Assembly (NCBI GenBank): GCA_029564025.1
Contig: JAKQQT010000680.1
Span: forward strand, 1-33,071
Origin: Armatimonadota bacterium
Lineage (GTDB): Bacteria > Armatimonadota > DTGP01 > JAKQQT01
Direction of reading: 5' to 3'
DNA length: 33,071 nt
Shown: positions 19,346 to 29,023 of the stretch, one piece after another
Numbering within the stretch: the stretch's first letter is position 1
Layout of the letters: each line of letters starts with the position of its first letter
Notes under the pieces: model-generated
The model's database searches: none
What the model saw: the letters and a program-made list of their open reading frames with translations, nothing else
What the model was told of the DNA's origin: nothing
Position numbers and translations under genes: made by a program

Positions 19346-20668
19346 CTACTTGATGAAGCCTTCGTAATGGCGCATCATCAACTGGGCTTCAATAGCCTTC
19401 ATTGTCTCCAATGCAACACCGACAACGATCAGCAGTGATGTTCCGCCATACAGGGGGAACACATTGCCGCTGATACCCAGCAAGGCCGGCATCAGGAACT
19501 GCGCCAGCGCGATGACCGCCAGGAAAATCGCGCCTGCAAACGTAACCCTCGAGATCACTCGATCCAGGTACGACGTTGTCTCCTTGCCCGGGCGGATACC
19601 CGGCACGAAGGCGTTCCACTTCTTCAGGTTTTCGCTCATCTGCGGGATGTCCATAACGACAACCGTGTAGAAAAACGTGAAGAACACGATGACCACGGTG
19701 TAAATCAGGCTGGCCGTCATACCGCCCAGCGTGAAACTCGGGGTCAGGAACGTCGATATACCGCGTGAAATGTTGCCAAGCCACGTGTTGCCCGCGAATC
19801 CGCCGATGGTGTTCGGAATGGCCAAAGCCGCCATCGCGAAGATAATGGGCATAACACCGGCCGAGTTGACCTTGATCGGCAAGTAGGTGGAACCGCCCGC
19901 GGTGACCTTGCCGCCGCCGACAACCCTTCTCGCATGCTGAACCGGAATCTTGCGCTCCGCCTGCACCATCGCCGTAACACCTGCGACCGTCAGGATGAAC
20001 GCCGCGACCATCATAATGACCTGAAAGACCGAAATCGATCCGCTTCGGGTCAGTTCATAGATACCCGCGAAGGAGTGCGGCAGGCTGATCATGATGTTGC
20101 CGAAGATGATCAGCGAGATGCCGTTTCCGATTCCCTTTTCGGTGATTCGGTCACCCAGCCAGACCAGGAACATAGTTCCGGCAGTCAGCGATACCATCGT
20201 CTGAATCCGGCCGAGAACGGTCAGCCCAAGGCCGGCTTCCGCCTGCAAAGTGGTGACCAGCAGAAACGCCTGAAACAGCGACAGCGCCAATGTAAGATAA
20301 CGCGTATACTTGTTGATCTCGCGCCGTCCGCTCTCGCCGCCTTCCTTGATTTTCTTTTCAAGTTCCGGTATGGCCACGCCCAGCAACTGCATGATAATCG
20401 ATGCGTTGATGTAGGGCAGAATCCCCATCGCGACGATACTGAAGCTCTTCAGGGCGCCTCCGCTGAAAAGGTCGATCAGGCCGAGCGCACCGCCGAATGG
20501 CGAACTGAACAACCGCTCCATCGCGCTTCCGTCAATCCCCGGCACGGGGACGTGGATGGCGAACACCTGAGTCGCGAAGGCGAACAAGACGAACTTGATT
20601 CGCGCCTGCAACGCCGGGATCGACCATGCAGTCTTCAGTGAATCAACGAACGACTTGAGGGGTTGCAC
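19346..20668 (-). CDS. secY: Preprotein translocase subunit SecY
   Basis: LGILPYINASIIMQLL, GIGNGISLIIFGNI, PGIRPGKETTSYLDRVISRVTFAGAIFLAVIA. Confidence 0.97.
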   Translation of the reverse strand: MQPLKSFVDSLKTAWSIPALQARIKFVLFAFATQVFAIHVPVPGIDGSAMERLFSSPFGGALGLIDLFSGGALKSFSIVAMGILPYINASIIMQLLGVAIPELEKKIKEGGESGRREINKYTRYLTLALSLFQAFLLVTTLQAEAGLGLTVLGRIQTMVSLTAGTMFLVWLGDRITEKGIGNGISLIIFGNIMISLPHSFAGIYELTRSGSISVFQVIMMVAAFILTVAGVTAMVQAERKIPVQHARRVVGGGKVTAGGSTYLPIKVNSAGVMPIIFAMAALAIPNTIGGFAGNTWLGNISRGISTFLTPSFTLGGMTASLIYTVVIVFFTFFYTVVVMDIPQMSENLKKWNAFVPGIRPGKETTSYLDRVISRVTFAGAIFLAVIALAQFLMPALLGISGNVFPLYGGTSLLIVVGVALETMKAIEAQLMMRHYEGFIK

Positions 20669-20669
20669 G

Positions 20670-21107
20670 TTAGAGAACCTCCACCGAACCGCCCGCCGCC
20701 TCTATTTTGGCCTTCGCGGACTCGCTGAACGCATGCGCCGAAACTTTAAGCGACTTGCCGATCTCACCCGTTCCGAGAATCTTGACCAGCATGCCCTCGC
20801 GAACGCATCCTGCCTCCACCAGAATGTCCGGTGTGACTTCCGCGCCCGCTTCAAACAGCTTGTCCAACCCGGAAACGTTCACCACCGCGTACTCCACGCG
20901 GAATTTGTTGGTGAAACCCCGGCGCTTCGGCAAGCGGCGGTGCAACGGAGTCTGGCCGCCCTCAAAGAAGGGAGGCACGTTTGTCCGGTGCTTCTGGCCC
21001 TTGGTTCCGCGCGCGCACGTCCGGCCTTTGCCACTGCTGGTGCCCCGGCCGAGGCGTACCTTGTCCTTATGTGAGCCCGGTGCGGGCGATAATTCATGCA
21101 GGTTCAT
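20670..21107 (-). CDS. rplO: 50S ribosomal protein L15
   Basis: [41 protein letters not shown]...[15 protein letters not shown]-like. Confidence 0.96.
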   Translation of the reverse strand: MNLHELSPAPGSHKDKVRLGRGTSSGKGRTCARGTKGQKHRTNVPPFFEGGQTPLHRRLPKRRGFTNKFRVEYAVVNVSGLDKLFEAGAEVTPDILVEAGCVREGMLVKILGTGEIGKSLKVSAHAFSESAKAKIEAAGGSVEVL

Positions 21108-21111
21108 AGAT

Positions 21112-21300
21112 TTACTCTTCGACTTCTTCCACCTTCACCAGGTGCCGAATTTTGCGCAGTGATCCGCGCAGTGACGGGCTGTCCGGCAGAACGTTACTGC
21201 TTTGTAGTTTGCGCAGTCCCAGCGCTTCAGCCGTTGCCCGTTGACTCGATTCGAAACCGATCGGGCTCTTGATCAGGGTCAACTTAAGCCTCGCCATCAT
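21112..21300 (-). CDS. rpmD: 50S ribosomal protein L30
   Basis: [56 protein letters not shown]; overlaps rpsE end by 17 nt. Confidence 0.95.
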   Translation of the reverse strand: MMARLKLTLIKSPIGFESSQRATAEALGLRKLQSSNVLPDSPSLRGSLRKIRHLVKVEEVEE

Positions 21301-21847
21301 TGACCTCGCTTTCCGCCGCCTCGCGAACTTCCGGACGCAGGCTCATCCGGTCCAGGCCAACCCCGCGCGTCCGGGAAACCTGCGCGGCCGTGCGCAGTTC
21401 GCCCAGGGCTTTCATTGTTGCCCAGGCGTTGTTGACGGCATTGTTGCTACCAAGGGACTTGGCAAGCACGTCCTTCACGCCGGCCAGTTCCAGAATGGCG
21501 CGAACCGCTCCACCGGCAACGACGCCGGCGCCCGGCGCCGCCGGTTTCAGCAACACACGCGACGCTCCAAAATCCACCAGAATATCGTGGGGAATTGTGC
21601 CGCCAACCATCGGAACTTTCAGCATGTTCTTCTTGGCCGCTTCCGTGCCTTTGCGGATCGCGTCCGGAATGGAGAGAGCCTTGCCGAGGCCGGCTCCCAC
21701 ATTGCCGTTTCGATCGCCCACGGCAACAAGGACGCTCCACGAGAGGGTTCTACCGCCCTTGTGGGTTTTCTGCACCTTGTTTGTTCGGATGATTCGTTCT
21801 TCGAATCCTTCGGCCAGTGCCGGCCTCTGTGACGTGTTCGGTCTCAT
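21284..21847 (-). CDS. rpsE: 30S ribosomal protein S5
   Basis: FEERIIRTNKVQKTHKGGRTLSWSVLVAVGDRNGNVGAGLGKA. Confidence 0.97.
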   Translation of the reverse strand: MRPNTSQRPALAEGFEERIIRTNKVQKTHKGGRTLSWSVLVAVGDRNGNVGAGLGKALSIPDAIRKGTEAAKKNMLKVPMVGGTIPHDILVDFGASRVLLKPAAPGAGVVAGGAVRAILELAGVKDVLAKSLGSNNAVNNAWATMKALGELRTAAQVSRTRGVGLDRMSLRPEVREAAESEVNDGEA

Positions 21848-21897
21848 TTTTCTTATTTACGCCTTCGCCTGATGTTTCGTAATTGCTTCCATGCCGG

Positions 21898-21916
21898 AAT
21901 CGCGGAACTCGCGATT
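21898..21916. repeat. Inverted repeat AATCGCG-GAACT-CGCGATT just downstream of rplR
   Basis: Perfect 7-bp arms. Confidence 0.8.
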
Positions 21917-21919
21917 GCG

Positions 21920-22288
21920 CTAGAACTGGAGTCCGGCTTCCCGGGCCGCCGTGGCCAGAGCCGCTACCCGACCGTGATACAGGTAACCGGCTCGGTCAAA
22001 CACAACCGACGCGATTCCCATTTTGAGAGCCCGCTCCGCAACCGCTGTTCCCACAAGCTTCGCCGCGGTGATATTGCCGCCGGGTCCCTCGAGCTTCGCC
22101 TTGATGTCCGGCTCCACGGTGCCGGCTTGAACCATCGTGTGCCCCTTGGTATCGTCGATAATCTGGGCATAGATGTGGTTGTTGCTCCGGAAAACGCACA
22201 GGCGGGGCCGTGAGGGTTTTCCGTAAACCTTTTTTCGTACGCGAAGATGCCGTTGCACTCGCGCATCACCTCTTGTTTTGACGGACAT
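21920..22288 (-). CDS. rplR: 50S ribosomal protein L18
   Basis: [31 protein letters not shown]...[26 protein letters not shown]; start chosen at MSVKTRG. Confidence 0.96.
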   Translation of the reverse strand: MSVKTRGDARVQRHLRVRKKVYGKPSRPRLCVFRSNNHIYAQIIDDTKGHTMVQAGTVEPDIKAKLEGPGGNITAAKLVGTAVAERALKMGIASVVFDRAGYLYHGRVAALATAAREAGLQF

Positions 22289-22289
22289 C

Positions 22290-22862
22290 CTAGGCACCGC
22301 CCTTTCCACCGGCCTTGCCGGCCTTTCCTGCCTTGCGCCGAATCACTTCGCCGCGATACCTGATGCCTTTACCCTTGTACGGTTCCGGCTTCTTCAAAGC
22401 GCGAATCTCCGCCGCAGTCTGGCCTACCACCTGCTTGTCGATACCGCTGATCTTGATGAACGGAGACCGGGTGTTGGTGTCCGTGCCCACCTCGAAGGAG
22501 ATGCCGTCTCGCGGCTTCACTTCCACGGGGTGCGAAAAGCCCAACGCCAGGGTAAGATCGTTTCCGTTCAGTGTTGCGCGGTATCCAACGCCGCTGATAT
22601 CAAGGAATCTCGTGTATCCCTCCGAGACGCCGGTCACCATATTGGCGATCAGCGTTCGGATCAGGCCGTGCTGGGCACGGGCGGTGCGGGATTCATCCTT
22701 GCGCGTGATGACTACCTTACCGTCTTCCGCGCAAACTTGCACCGAAGGCGGGATCGGCTGAAACAGGGTGCCCAGCTTACCGCTGACGGCAATCTGCTCG
22801 TCATCTATCTTGACATCCACACCGGATGGAATCGGTATCGGTAATTTTCCAATTCGAGACAT
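22290..22862 (-). CDS. rplF: 50S ribosomal protein L6
   Basis: [19 protein letters not shown]...[25 protein letters not shown]. Confidence 0.97.
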   Translation of the reverse strand: MSRIGKLPIPIPSGVDVKIDDEQIAVSGKLGTLFQPIPPSVQVCAEDGKVVITRKDESRTARAQHGLIRTLIANMVTGVSEGYTRFLDISGVGYRATLNGNDLTLALGFSHPVEVKPRDGISFEVGTDTNTRSPFIKISGIDKQVVGQTAAEIRALKKPEPYKGKGIRYRGEVIRRKAGKAGKAGGKGGA

Positions 22863-22916
22863 GTTTCACTCCTGGCGGCAACCTGTCCACCAGGCTCCTG
22901 CTCCAGACGTCGAATG

Positions 22917-22946
22917 CTCCGACGTCGGAAGGCGTCGGAGCCTTCC
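22917..22946. repeat. Overlapping inverted repeats CTCCGACG/CGTCGGAG and GGAAGGC/GCCTTCC in rpsH-rplF gap
   Basis: Arms 22917-22924 with 22933-22940, and 22927-22933 with 22940-22946; the two pairings are mutually exclusive. Confidence 0.8.
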
Positions 22947-22947
22947 T

Positions 22948-22977
22948 AGTATATCACAAACTACGCCCTCGCGTCGA
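22948..22977 (-). promoter_or_regulatory. Candidate internal promoter upstream of rplF
   Basis: Minus strand TCGACG-18 nt-TATACT with TGA immediately before (extended -10 TGnTATACT). Confidence 0.45.
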
Positions 22978-23000
22978 GCGCCCGGGGCGCTCCGGCGATA

Positions 23001-23399
23001 TCAGGCGATTGTGCACAGCACTTCCCCACCGATACCGAGCATGCGAGCCCGTCGGTCCGTCATCACGCCCTGCGACGTCGTGAGAATGGCTATCCCCATT
23101 CCGCCCTGCACCCTCGGCACGTCCACAGCGCCTCGGTAAACGCGAAGTCCGGGCTTACTGACGCGCTTGATATGTTGAATCACGCGCGTGCGCTTGGGAC
23201 CATACTTCAGGGCAACCTTTATGACGGGATGGCCGCCGGATGTCACCAACTCGTAGGAGCGGATGTAGCCCTCTTCCTGCAGGATCTTGACAATCTCTAC
23301 CTTGATCTTGGAGACCGGAATCTCAACGGTGTCTTTATTGGCGTGTATCGCGTTGCGGATGCGTGTCAGCATATCCGCGATGGGATCGGTCAAATTCAT
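23001..23399 (-). CDS. rpsH: 30S ribosomal protein S8
   Basis: MNLTDPIADMLTRIRNAIHANKDTVEIPVSKIKVEIVKILQEEGYI...GMGIAILTTSQGVMTDRRARMLGIGGEVLCTIA. Confidence 0.97.
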   Translation of the reverse strand: MNLTDPIADMLTRIRNAIHANKDTVEIPVSKIKVEIVKILQEEGYIRSYELVTSGGHPVIKVALKYGPKRTRVIQHIKRVSKPGLRVYRGAVDVPRVQGGMGIAILTTSQGVMTDRRARMLGIGGEVLCTIA

Positions 23400-23486
23400 C
23401 TTTCGTTCGTTTCTTTCGGCTGTGTCGGCTGTGCCGTCACCAACCATTTCACTGGCCGCAGTGTTCAACCTCGGTTTTCGCAAAAT

Positions 23487-23500
23487 CCGGTTTTCACCGG
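23487..23500. repeat. Small hairpin; minus strand CCGGT-GAAA-ACCGG followed by ATTTT
   Basis: 5-bp stem with GNRA-type tetraloop on the minus (mRNA) strand. Confidence 0.5.
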
Positions 23501-23575
23501 TTGTCTTGCCGAATCCGTCCCGTTGTTATCGGGGATGCGTAGAATTTACGGCCGTTGACGTCAGGACTTTCTAAC

Positions 23576-23761
23576 CTACCAACTGCTCATTACGATGCCG
23601 GGCAACTGGCCCGTCTGCGCAAGTTCCCGGAAGCAAATCCGGCATACGCCGAACTTGCGGAGAACGCCCCTGGGACGTCCGCAACGCCGACAACGGGTGT
23701 AGGCGCGCACCTTGAACTTAGGCGTCTTCTTCTGCTTTTCAATCAATGCTTGTTTAGGCAT
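23576..23761 (-). CDS. rpsZ: 30S ribosomal protein S14 type Z (zinc-binding)
   Basis: [61 protein letters not shown]. Confidence 0.97.
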   Translation of the reverse strand: MPKQALIEKQKKTPKFKVRAYTRCRRCGRPRGVLRKFGVCRICFRELAQTGQLPGIVMSSW

Positions 23762-25838
23762 TGGCGGCTTCCTTCTCCTTCTTGCGCTCTTCCACGATAT
23801 GCGGAACGAGATGGGCCGGAACTTCCTCGTAGTGTGAGAACCTCATCTGGAATCGTCCCCGGCCCCGCGTAATACTTCTCAGGTCCACGGCGTAGCGGGT
23901 CATTTCCGCCTGCGGCGCTTCCGCCCGAATCACCTGCATCCCCTCGCCGATCGGTTCCATTCCCTGAACGCGTCCGCGTTTGCCGTTGAGGTCCGAGATG
24001 ATGTCGCCGGTCTGGCTTTCGGGAACGATGATATCCACGGCCATAATCGGCTCCAGCAGAACGGGTTGGGCTTCGGGAATGCCGGCCCTGAACGCCAGCG
24101 AACCGGCGATCTTGAAGGCGATTTCCGACGAGTCGACCGCGTGGAAACTGCCGTCATAAACGGTGGCCCGGATGTCAACAGTCGGATAACCGGCCACAAC
24201 ACCTTCCGCAAGCGCTTCCTCCAGGCCTTTCTGAACGGCCGGAATGAAGTTGCGCGGAATGGCGCCGCCGACGATCTTGTCGACGAACTCAAAACCGCCG
24301 CCGCGCGGCAAAGGCTCAAACTCCACATGGCAATCGCCGAACTGACCGCGTCCGCCGGATTGCTTCTTGTGACGTCCCTGGGCCTTCGACTTTCCCTTGA
24401 TCGTTTCCCGGTACGGAATCCGCGCCGATTTGACCAGAACGCTGACGCCAAACTTGCGCTTCAACCGCTCCACCACGATATCGACATGCGTTTCACCCAG
24501 GCCGGCCAGCAGTGTTTCAGCCGTATCCGGATCGCGCCGCACGGAGATTGTCGGGTCTTCTTCGGCCACTCTCTGAAGAGCCGGACCCATCTTGTCTTCG
24601 TCCGCCTTGGTTGCGGCGGTAACGGCCACTTCGTAAACCGGGTGCGGGAAGTCGATACCTGGCAGAACAATCTTCTTCGCCGAGTCGCAAAGGGTGTCAC
24701 CGGTTGAAGTGCTCTGCAACTTGGCGACGACGCCGATATCGCCGGCAACCACTTCGGAAGTCGTTTCCTGCTGTTTGCCGCGAAGGAAGAACAGGCCGCC
24801 GATGCGCTCGTCCGAACCCTTCACGCTGTTCCACAAGTGAGAGTCGCCCTTCACGGTACCGCTGACAACCTTGAAGTAGGTCATCTTGCCGACGTACGGG
24901 TCGGCCGCGGTTTTCCAGACGATTGCCGAGGTTGCCGTATCCGAGATGGAGCGGGTTTCTTCGGCATCGGTGTCCGGATTCCTGCCTGTTTCCGTCGGTT
25001 TATCAGCCGGCGACGGAGCGAAGTTCACCACGCCGTCCATCACGGTGGCAACGCCGATGCCCCTGGTGGCGGAGCCAACAAAGACGGGAACAACATGCCC
25101 GGTCTTCACACCGATGCTCAAGCCTCTGTGTATCTCTTCCTCGGTTAACGCTTCGCCTTCGAGGTACTTGGTGATGAGTTCGTCATCGCTTTCGGCGGCG
25201 GCCTCAACAAGGGCTTCGCGGTAGGTTGAGCAGATGTCTGCCAGTTCCGCCGGAATGTCGGTGGTATCAAACGACTTGCCGTTCCAAACCGACGCTTTCT
25301 GGTTGATCAGGTCCACCGTTCCCGCGAAGGACTCCTGCGAACCAATGGGAACGGCCACGGGCACAACGTTCTTGCCGAATCGTCCGCGCAGTTCCTCGAC
25401 CACGCGTCGGAAGTCCGCATTTTCGCGGTCCATACGGTTGACGAAGATCATCCGGGCAACGTTGCTGTTGCGGGCGATATCCCAGGCTAGTTCGGCTCCG
25501 ACTTCCAGTCCGGCATTCGCGCTGACGATAATCAGGGCGGCGTCCGCAACCCGCATGGCGCCGTTCACTTCACCCACAAAGTCCAGGTAGCCGGGAGCAT
25601 CGATGGCATTCACCTTGCAACCGCCCCACTCAAAGGGAGCGACGGCCGTGGTAATGCTCATCTGCCGCTTGACTTCATCCGGGTCAAAATCGGTTGTAGC
25701 GCTTCCATCCTCCACCTTGCCCATGCGGTCCTTGGCTCCGGCCGCGACCAGCATCGCTTCCGCGAGCGTGGTCTTGCCGGCGTGCCCGTGTCCCACAAGG
25801 GCGATATTACGGATATGGTTTGCGTCGTATTGTTTCAT
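23754..25838 (-). CDS. Elongation factor G-like translational GTPase (EF-G-2/FusA2-type paralog)
   Basis: Five-domain EF-G length (694 aa); P-loop [16 protein letters not shown]3 DAPGYLDF, G4 NRMD; C-terminal [54 protein letters not shown]. Ends in an 8-nt overlap (ATGCCTAA) with rpsZ. Confidence 0.95.
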   Translation of the reverse strand: MKQYDANHIRNIALVGHGHAGKTTLAEAMLVAAGAKDRMGKVEDGSATTDFDPDEVKRQMSITTAVAPFEWGGCKVNAIDAPGYLDFVGEVNGAMRVADAALIIVSANAGLEVGAELAWDIARNSNVARMIFVNRMDRENADFRRVVEELRGRFGKNVVPVAVPIGSQESFAGTVDLINQKASVWNGKSFDTTDIPAELADICSTYREALVEAAAESDDELITKYLEGEALTEEEIHRGLSIGVKTGHVVPVFVGSATRGIGVATVMDGVVNFAPSPADKPTETGRNPDTDAEETRSISDTATSAIVWKTAADPYVGKMTYFKVVSGTVKGDSHLWNSVKGSDERIGGLFFLRGKQQETTSEVVAGDIGVVAKLQSTSTGDTLCDSAKKIVLPGIDFPHPVYEVAVTAATKADEDKMGPALQRVAEEDPTISVRRDPDTAETLLAGLGETHVDIVVERLKRKFGVSVLVKSARIPYRETIKGKSKAQGRHKKQSGGRGQFGDCHVEFEPLPRGGGFEFVDKIVGGAIPRNFIPAVQKGLEEALAEGVVAGYPTVDIRATVYDGSFHAVDSSEIAFKIAGSLAFRAGIPEAQPVLLEPIMAVDIIVPESQTGDIISDLNGKRGRVQGMEPIGEGMQVIRAEAPQAEMTRYAVDLRSITRGRGRFQMRFSHYEEVPAHLVPHIVEERKKEKEAANA

Positions 25839-25890
25839 CTATATCTCCGGTGAACACCCGCGCGGGGTATCAACCGCTCTTCAAGTCGAA

Positions 25891-26442
25891 TTACGCCTTT
25901 TTCCTCAACGGCATGCCCATCTTCTCCAGCATGCTCCGCGCTTCTTCGTCGGTACGCGCCGTGGTGTGGATAATGATGTCCATACCGCGTATCTGATCCG
26001 GATCGTAGTTGATCTCCGGGAAGATCGTCTGCTCCTTCAGGCCGAAGGAGAAGTTACCCCGTCCGTCGAAGGAGTTCGGATTGAGCCCCTGGAAGTCGCG
26101 AACGCGCGGCAAAGCGATGTTGAACAGGCGGTCCAGGAATTCGTAAGCGCGTTCCGCGCGCAGGGTAACCACACACCCTACCTTGGCGCCTTCGCGGATT
26201 TTAAACGCGGCGACGGATTTCTTGGCCTTGGTGACCACGGGCTTCTGGCCCGCGATCAGGGTCAGGTCCTTCAACGCGCCGTCGAGCAACTTGGGGTCGC
26301 CGCCGGTCTGGCCGGCGCGTCCAACGCCCATATTGATGACAACCTTGACGAGTTTCGGCGCCTGCATGACGCTGGAAAAACCGAACTCCTTCATCAAGGC
26401 CGGCACGATCTCGTTCAGATACTTGTCTTTTAACCGAGCCAT
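25891..26442 (-). CDS. rplE: 50S ribosomal protein L5
   Basis: [40 protein letters not shown]...[29 protein letters not shown]. Confidence 0.97.
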   Translation of the reverse strand: MARLKDKYLNEIVPALMKEFGFSSVMQAPKLVKVVINMGVGRAGQTGGDPKLLDGALKDLTLIAGQKPVVTKAKKSVAAFKIREGAKVGCVVTLRAERAYEFLDRLFNIALPRVRDFQGLNPNSFDGRGNFSFGLKEQTIFPEINYDPDQIRGMDIIIHTTARTDEEARSMLEKMGMPLRKKA

Positions 26443-26500
26443 CTTGTCTCCTTGCCGATTTCCGACCGGCAGTTGTCAGTTCCTTATGCTGAACGCCGGT

Positions 26501-26884
26501 CTACTCGGCGGCGTCCGGAATCGTCTCACCCGATTTTCGGGCCGTGCGTACGGATTTTCCGTCCACGACCTTGTGCGATATCTTGGTCGGTTCACCGGTA
26601 CCGGGATTGATCAGCATCACATTGGAACGATCGAGAGCGGCGGGCGTCTGGAAACGACCTTCACGATGCTCGCCGACCTTCACGTTCCTCTGCTTCTGGT
26701 GTTTGGTCACCATATTCACGTTCTCGACAATCACGCGGTTTTCCCGCGGGATCACTTCAAGAACCTTGCCTTCTTTCCCCTTGTCCTTGCCGGCGATTAC
26801 CTTGACCATGTCACCCTTGCGGATGTCCATCTTCCGTTGCGCCGTGAAGTTGTCCGGGAACACGATATTTTTCTTCTTGGACAT
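26501..26884 (-). CDS. rplX: 50S ribosomal protein L24
   Basis: MDIRKGDMVKVIAGKDKGKEGKVLEVIPRENRVIVENVNMVTKHQK. Confidence 0.96.
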   Translation of the reverse strand: MSKKKNIVFPDNFTAQRKMDIRKGDMVKVIAGKDKGKEGKVLEVIPRENRVIVENVNMVTKHQKQRNVKVGEHREGRFQTPAALDRSNVMLINPGTGEPTKISHKVVDGKSVRTARKSGETIPDAAE

Positions 26885-26931
26885 ATGTCATTCTCTCCAG
26901 ACCGAGTCGATCGCGTCAGGGCCGCCGTTGG

Positions 26932-27300
26932 CTAAAGAACCTCCGGGGCCAGCGATATGATCTTCATGAACTGCTTCTCCCGCAGTTCGCGCGCCACGGG
27001 GCCGAATACGCGGGTACCCCGCGGCTCGTTTTGCGGGTTGATCAACACCGCCGCGTTGTCGTCGAACCGGACGTACGAGCCGTCGGGACGCCGAATCGAC
27101 CGCTGGGTGCGAACCACAACGGCGCGCACGATGTCGCCCTTCTTGACAGCCGCGCCCGGACTGGCGGACTTGACGGCGGCCACGATCACATCGCCCACAT
27201 TCGCGTAGCGGGCGTTACTGCCCTTCAATACGCGAATGCAGAGTATGGTGCGTGCGCCGGAATTATCGGCAACCGTCAATCGTGTGTAGTTCTGTACCAT
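26932..27300 (-). CDS. rplN: 50S ribosomal protein L14
   Basis: [28 protein letters not shown]...[26 protein letters not shown]. Confidence 0.97.
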   Translation of the reverse strand: MVQNYTRLTVADNSGARTILCIRVLKGSNARYANVGDVIVAAVKSASPGAAVKKGDIVRAVVVRTQRSIRRPDGSYVRFDDNAAVLINPQNEPRGTRVFGPVARELREKQFMKIISLAPEVL

Positions 27301-27369
27301 CTATAGTTCTCCAAATCCGGGATGTATCTTCATCCGATCACAAACCCGAAGGCGCCCGGATAGCCGGAC

Positions 27370-27666
27370 TTACTTCGCGCGTTCAACGATTCGAACTACC
27401 GTCCAACGCTTTTCACGGCTAATCGGCCTGGTTTCCATAATCTCAACGGTGTCGCCTTCGCGAGCCTCGAACCGGTCGTCGTGCGCCTTGAATTTTGTGG
27501 TGCGGCGAACGATCTTGCCGTAAAGCCGATGCCGGACAAGACTGCCGACCGCGACAACAACCGTCTTTTCCATCTTGTCGCTGACAACCTTGCCGGTCAG
27601 ACGCTTGCGATGACCGCGTTCCGTTGCGGCTGTCTGCTCGACAGCGGTTTCTGTGTCTTTCTTCAT
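27370..27666 (-). CDS. rpsQ: 30S ribosomal protein S17
   Basis: [44 protein letters not shown]. Confidence 0.96.
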   Translation of the reverse strand: MKKDTETAVEQTAATERGHRKRLTGKVVSDKMEKTVVVAVGSLVRHRLYGKIVRRTTKFKAHDDRFEAREGDTVEIMETRPISREKRWTVVRIVERAK

Positions 27667-27869
27667 TTAGTCACTCCCGCGCCGCGCTCTTTTTCCGTGA
27701 TCAGGGTCAGACATCGGGCGATATCCTTGCGGTATTGACGCACCAGATTCGGATTCGGAAGGCTTCCGACCACGGCCTTGGACCTGAGTTCGAAGAGATC
27801 CTTCTGCTTCTGCGCTATGTATGCGTGCAACTCGTCTACGCTGAGTTGTCTCAGTTCAATCGCTTTCAC
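27663..27869 (-). CDS. rpmC: 50S ribosomal protein L29
   Basis: [61 protein letters not shown]. Confidence 0.96.
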   Translation of the reverse strand: MKAIELRQLSVDELHAYIAQKQKDLFELRSKAVVGSLPNPNLVRQYRKDIARCLTLITEKERGAGVTK

Positions 27870-28290
27870 CGGTCATCTCCTCTTTTGCGCGAACCAGGAA
27901 CCGCGTGCGGATGGGAAGCTTGTGGCTGGCGAGCCGCATCGCTTCCTTCGCCATTTCCTCGGAAACACCGGCCATCTCGAACATCACGCGGCCTGGTTTG
28001 ACCACCGCAACCCACCCCTCCGGGGCGCCCTTGCCGGATCCCATGCGTGTTTCGGCCGGCTTCTTGGTATACGGTTTGTCCGGGAATATGCGGATCCATA
28101 TCTTACCACCGCGCTTGACGTGGCGTGTCATCGCAATACGGGCGGCTTCGATCTGGTTGTTCGTCACCCACGCCGGCTCCAATGCCTGCAGTCCGAACTC
28201 GCCGAACGAGATGTCACTGCCGCCCTTGGCGGGACCGCGCATGCGGCCGCGATGCTGTTTCCGGAACTTAACTCTCTTGGGTAGTAACAA
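27856..28290 (-). CDS. rplP: 50S ribosomal protein L16
   Basis: [76 protein letters not shown] start, overlaps rpsC by 23 nt and rpmC by 14 nt. Confidence 0.96.
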   Translation of the reverse strand: MLLPKRVKFRKQHRGRMRGPAKGGSDISFGEFGLQALEPAWVTNNQIEAARIAMTRHVKRGGKIWIRIFPDKPYTKKPAETRMGSGKGAPEGWVAVVKPGRVMFEMAGVSEEMAKEAMRLASHKLPIRTRFLVRAKEEMTGESD

Positions 28291-29020
28291 CTTTCACCCT
28301 CCTGCGTCCTGTCCGCTCGTCGCGGCGATCGCCTCGTGGACTGCGGTCCTGGTGGAACTCGGCAGTCGGTGCAGTACCTTTAGGCTTCTCCAGGATGTCG
28401 CCCCTGTAGATCCACACTTTGATACCGATGTGACCGTAAGTGGTCAGCGCTTCGGCAAAGCCGTAGTCGATATCGGCGCGCAGTGTGTGCAGAGGAATCT
28501 TGCCGTCCTTGTTGGCTTCCACACGAGCCATTTCCGAACCGGCAAGCCGTCCGGAGCACTTCAGTTTGATGCCCTTGGCGCCGGCTTTCATGCTTCGCTG
28601 AAGAGCCTGCCGCATGGCGCGCTTGTACGCGATTCGCTTCTCGATCTGCTGGGCGATGGATTCCGCCACCAGTTGCGCCTCGACTTCCGGATTGCGAATT
28701 TCCTGTATGTTCAGGTTCACCATTCCCGGCTTGTCGATGAACTGCTCGACCTCCATCTTCAACTGGTCGATACCCTGACCGCCGCGCTTGATTACGAGAC
28801 CCGGCTTGGCGGCATGGATGGTCACCTTCACCTTGCCCGCAAAGCGCTCGATCTCGATGCGTGTCACACCCGCCTGGTACAGCTTCTTCTTCAGGTAGCG
28901 GCGTAGTTTGAGATCCTCTTCAAGCAGGCCGGCGTAGTTCCTTTTGTTGGCGTACCACTTGCTGAGATGCTCTTTATTGATGCCCAATCGGAACCCGATC
29001 GGATGTACTTTCTGACCCAT
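28268..29020 (-). CDS. rpsC: 30S ribosomal protein S3
   Basis: [59 protein letters not shown]. Confidence 0.97.
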   Translation of the reverse strand: MGQKVHPIGFRLGINKEHLSKWYANKRNYAGLLEEDLKLRRYLKKKLYQAGVTRIEIERFAGKVKVTIHAAKPGLVIKRGGQGIDQLKMEVEQFIDKPGMVNLNIQEIRNPEVEAQLVAESIAQQIEKRIAYKRAMRQALQRSMKAGAKGIKLKCSGRLAGSEMARVEANKDGKIPLHTLRADIDYGFAEALTTYGHIGIKVWIYRGDILEKPKGTAPTAEFHQDRSPRGDRRDERTGRRRVKVVTTQES

Positions 29021-29023
29021 GCG

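Noticed and set aside
19934-20641. 235-aa plus-strand ORF antisense to secY
   Set aside because: Shadow ORF rich in Arg/Asp/Gln typical of antisense membrane-protein frames.
27905-28906. 333-aa plus-strand ORF antisense to rplP/rpsC
   Set aside because: Shadow ORF of high-GC coding sequence; the opposite strand encodes unmistakable L16 and S3.
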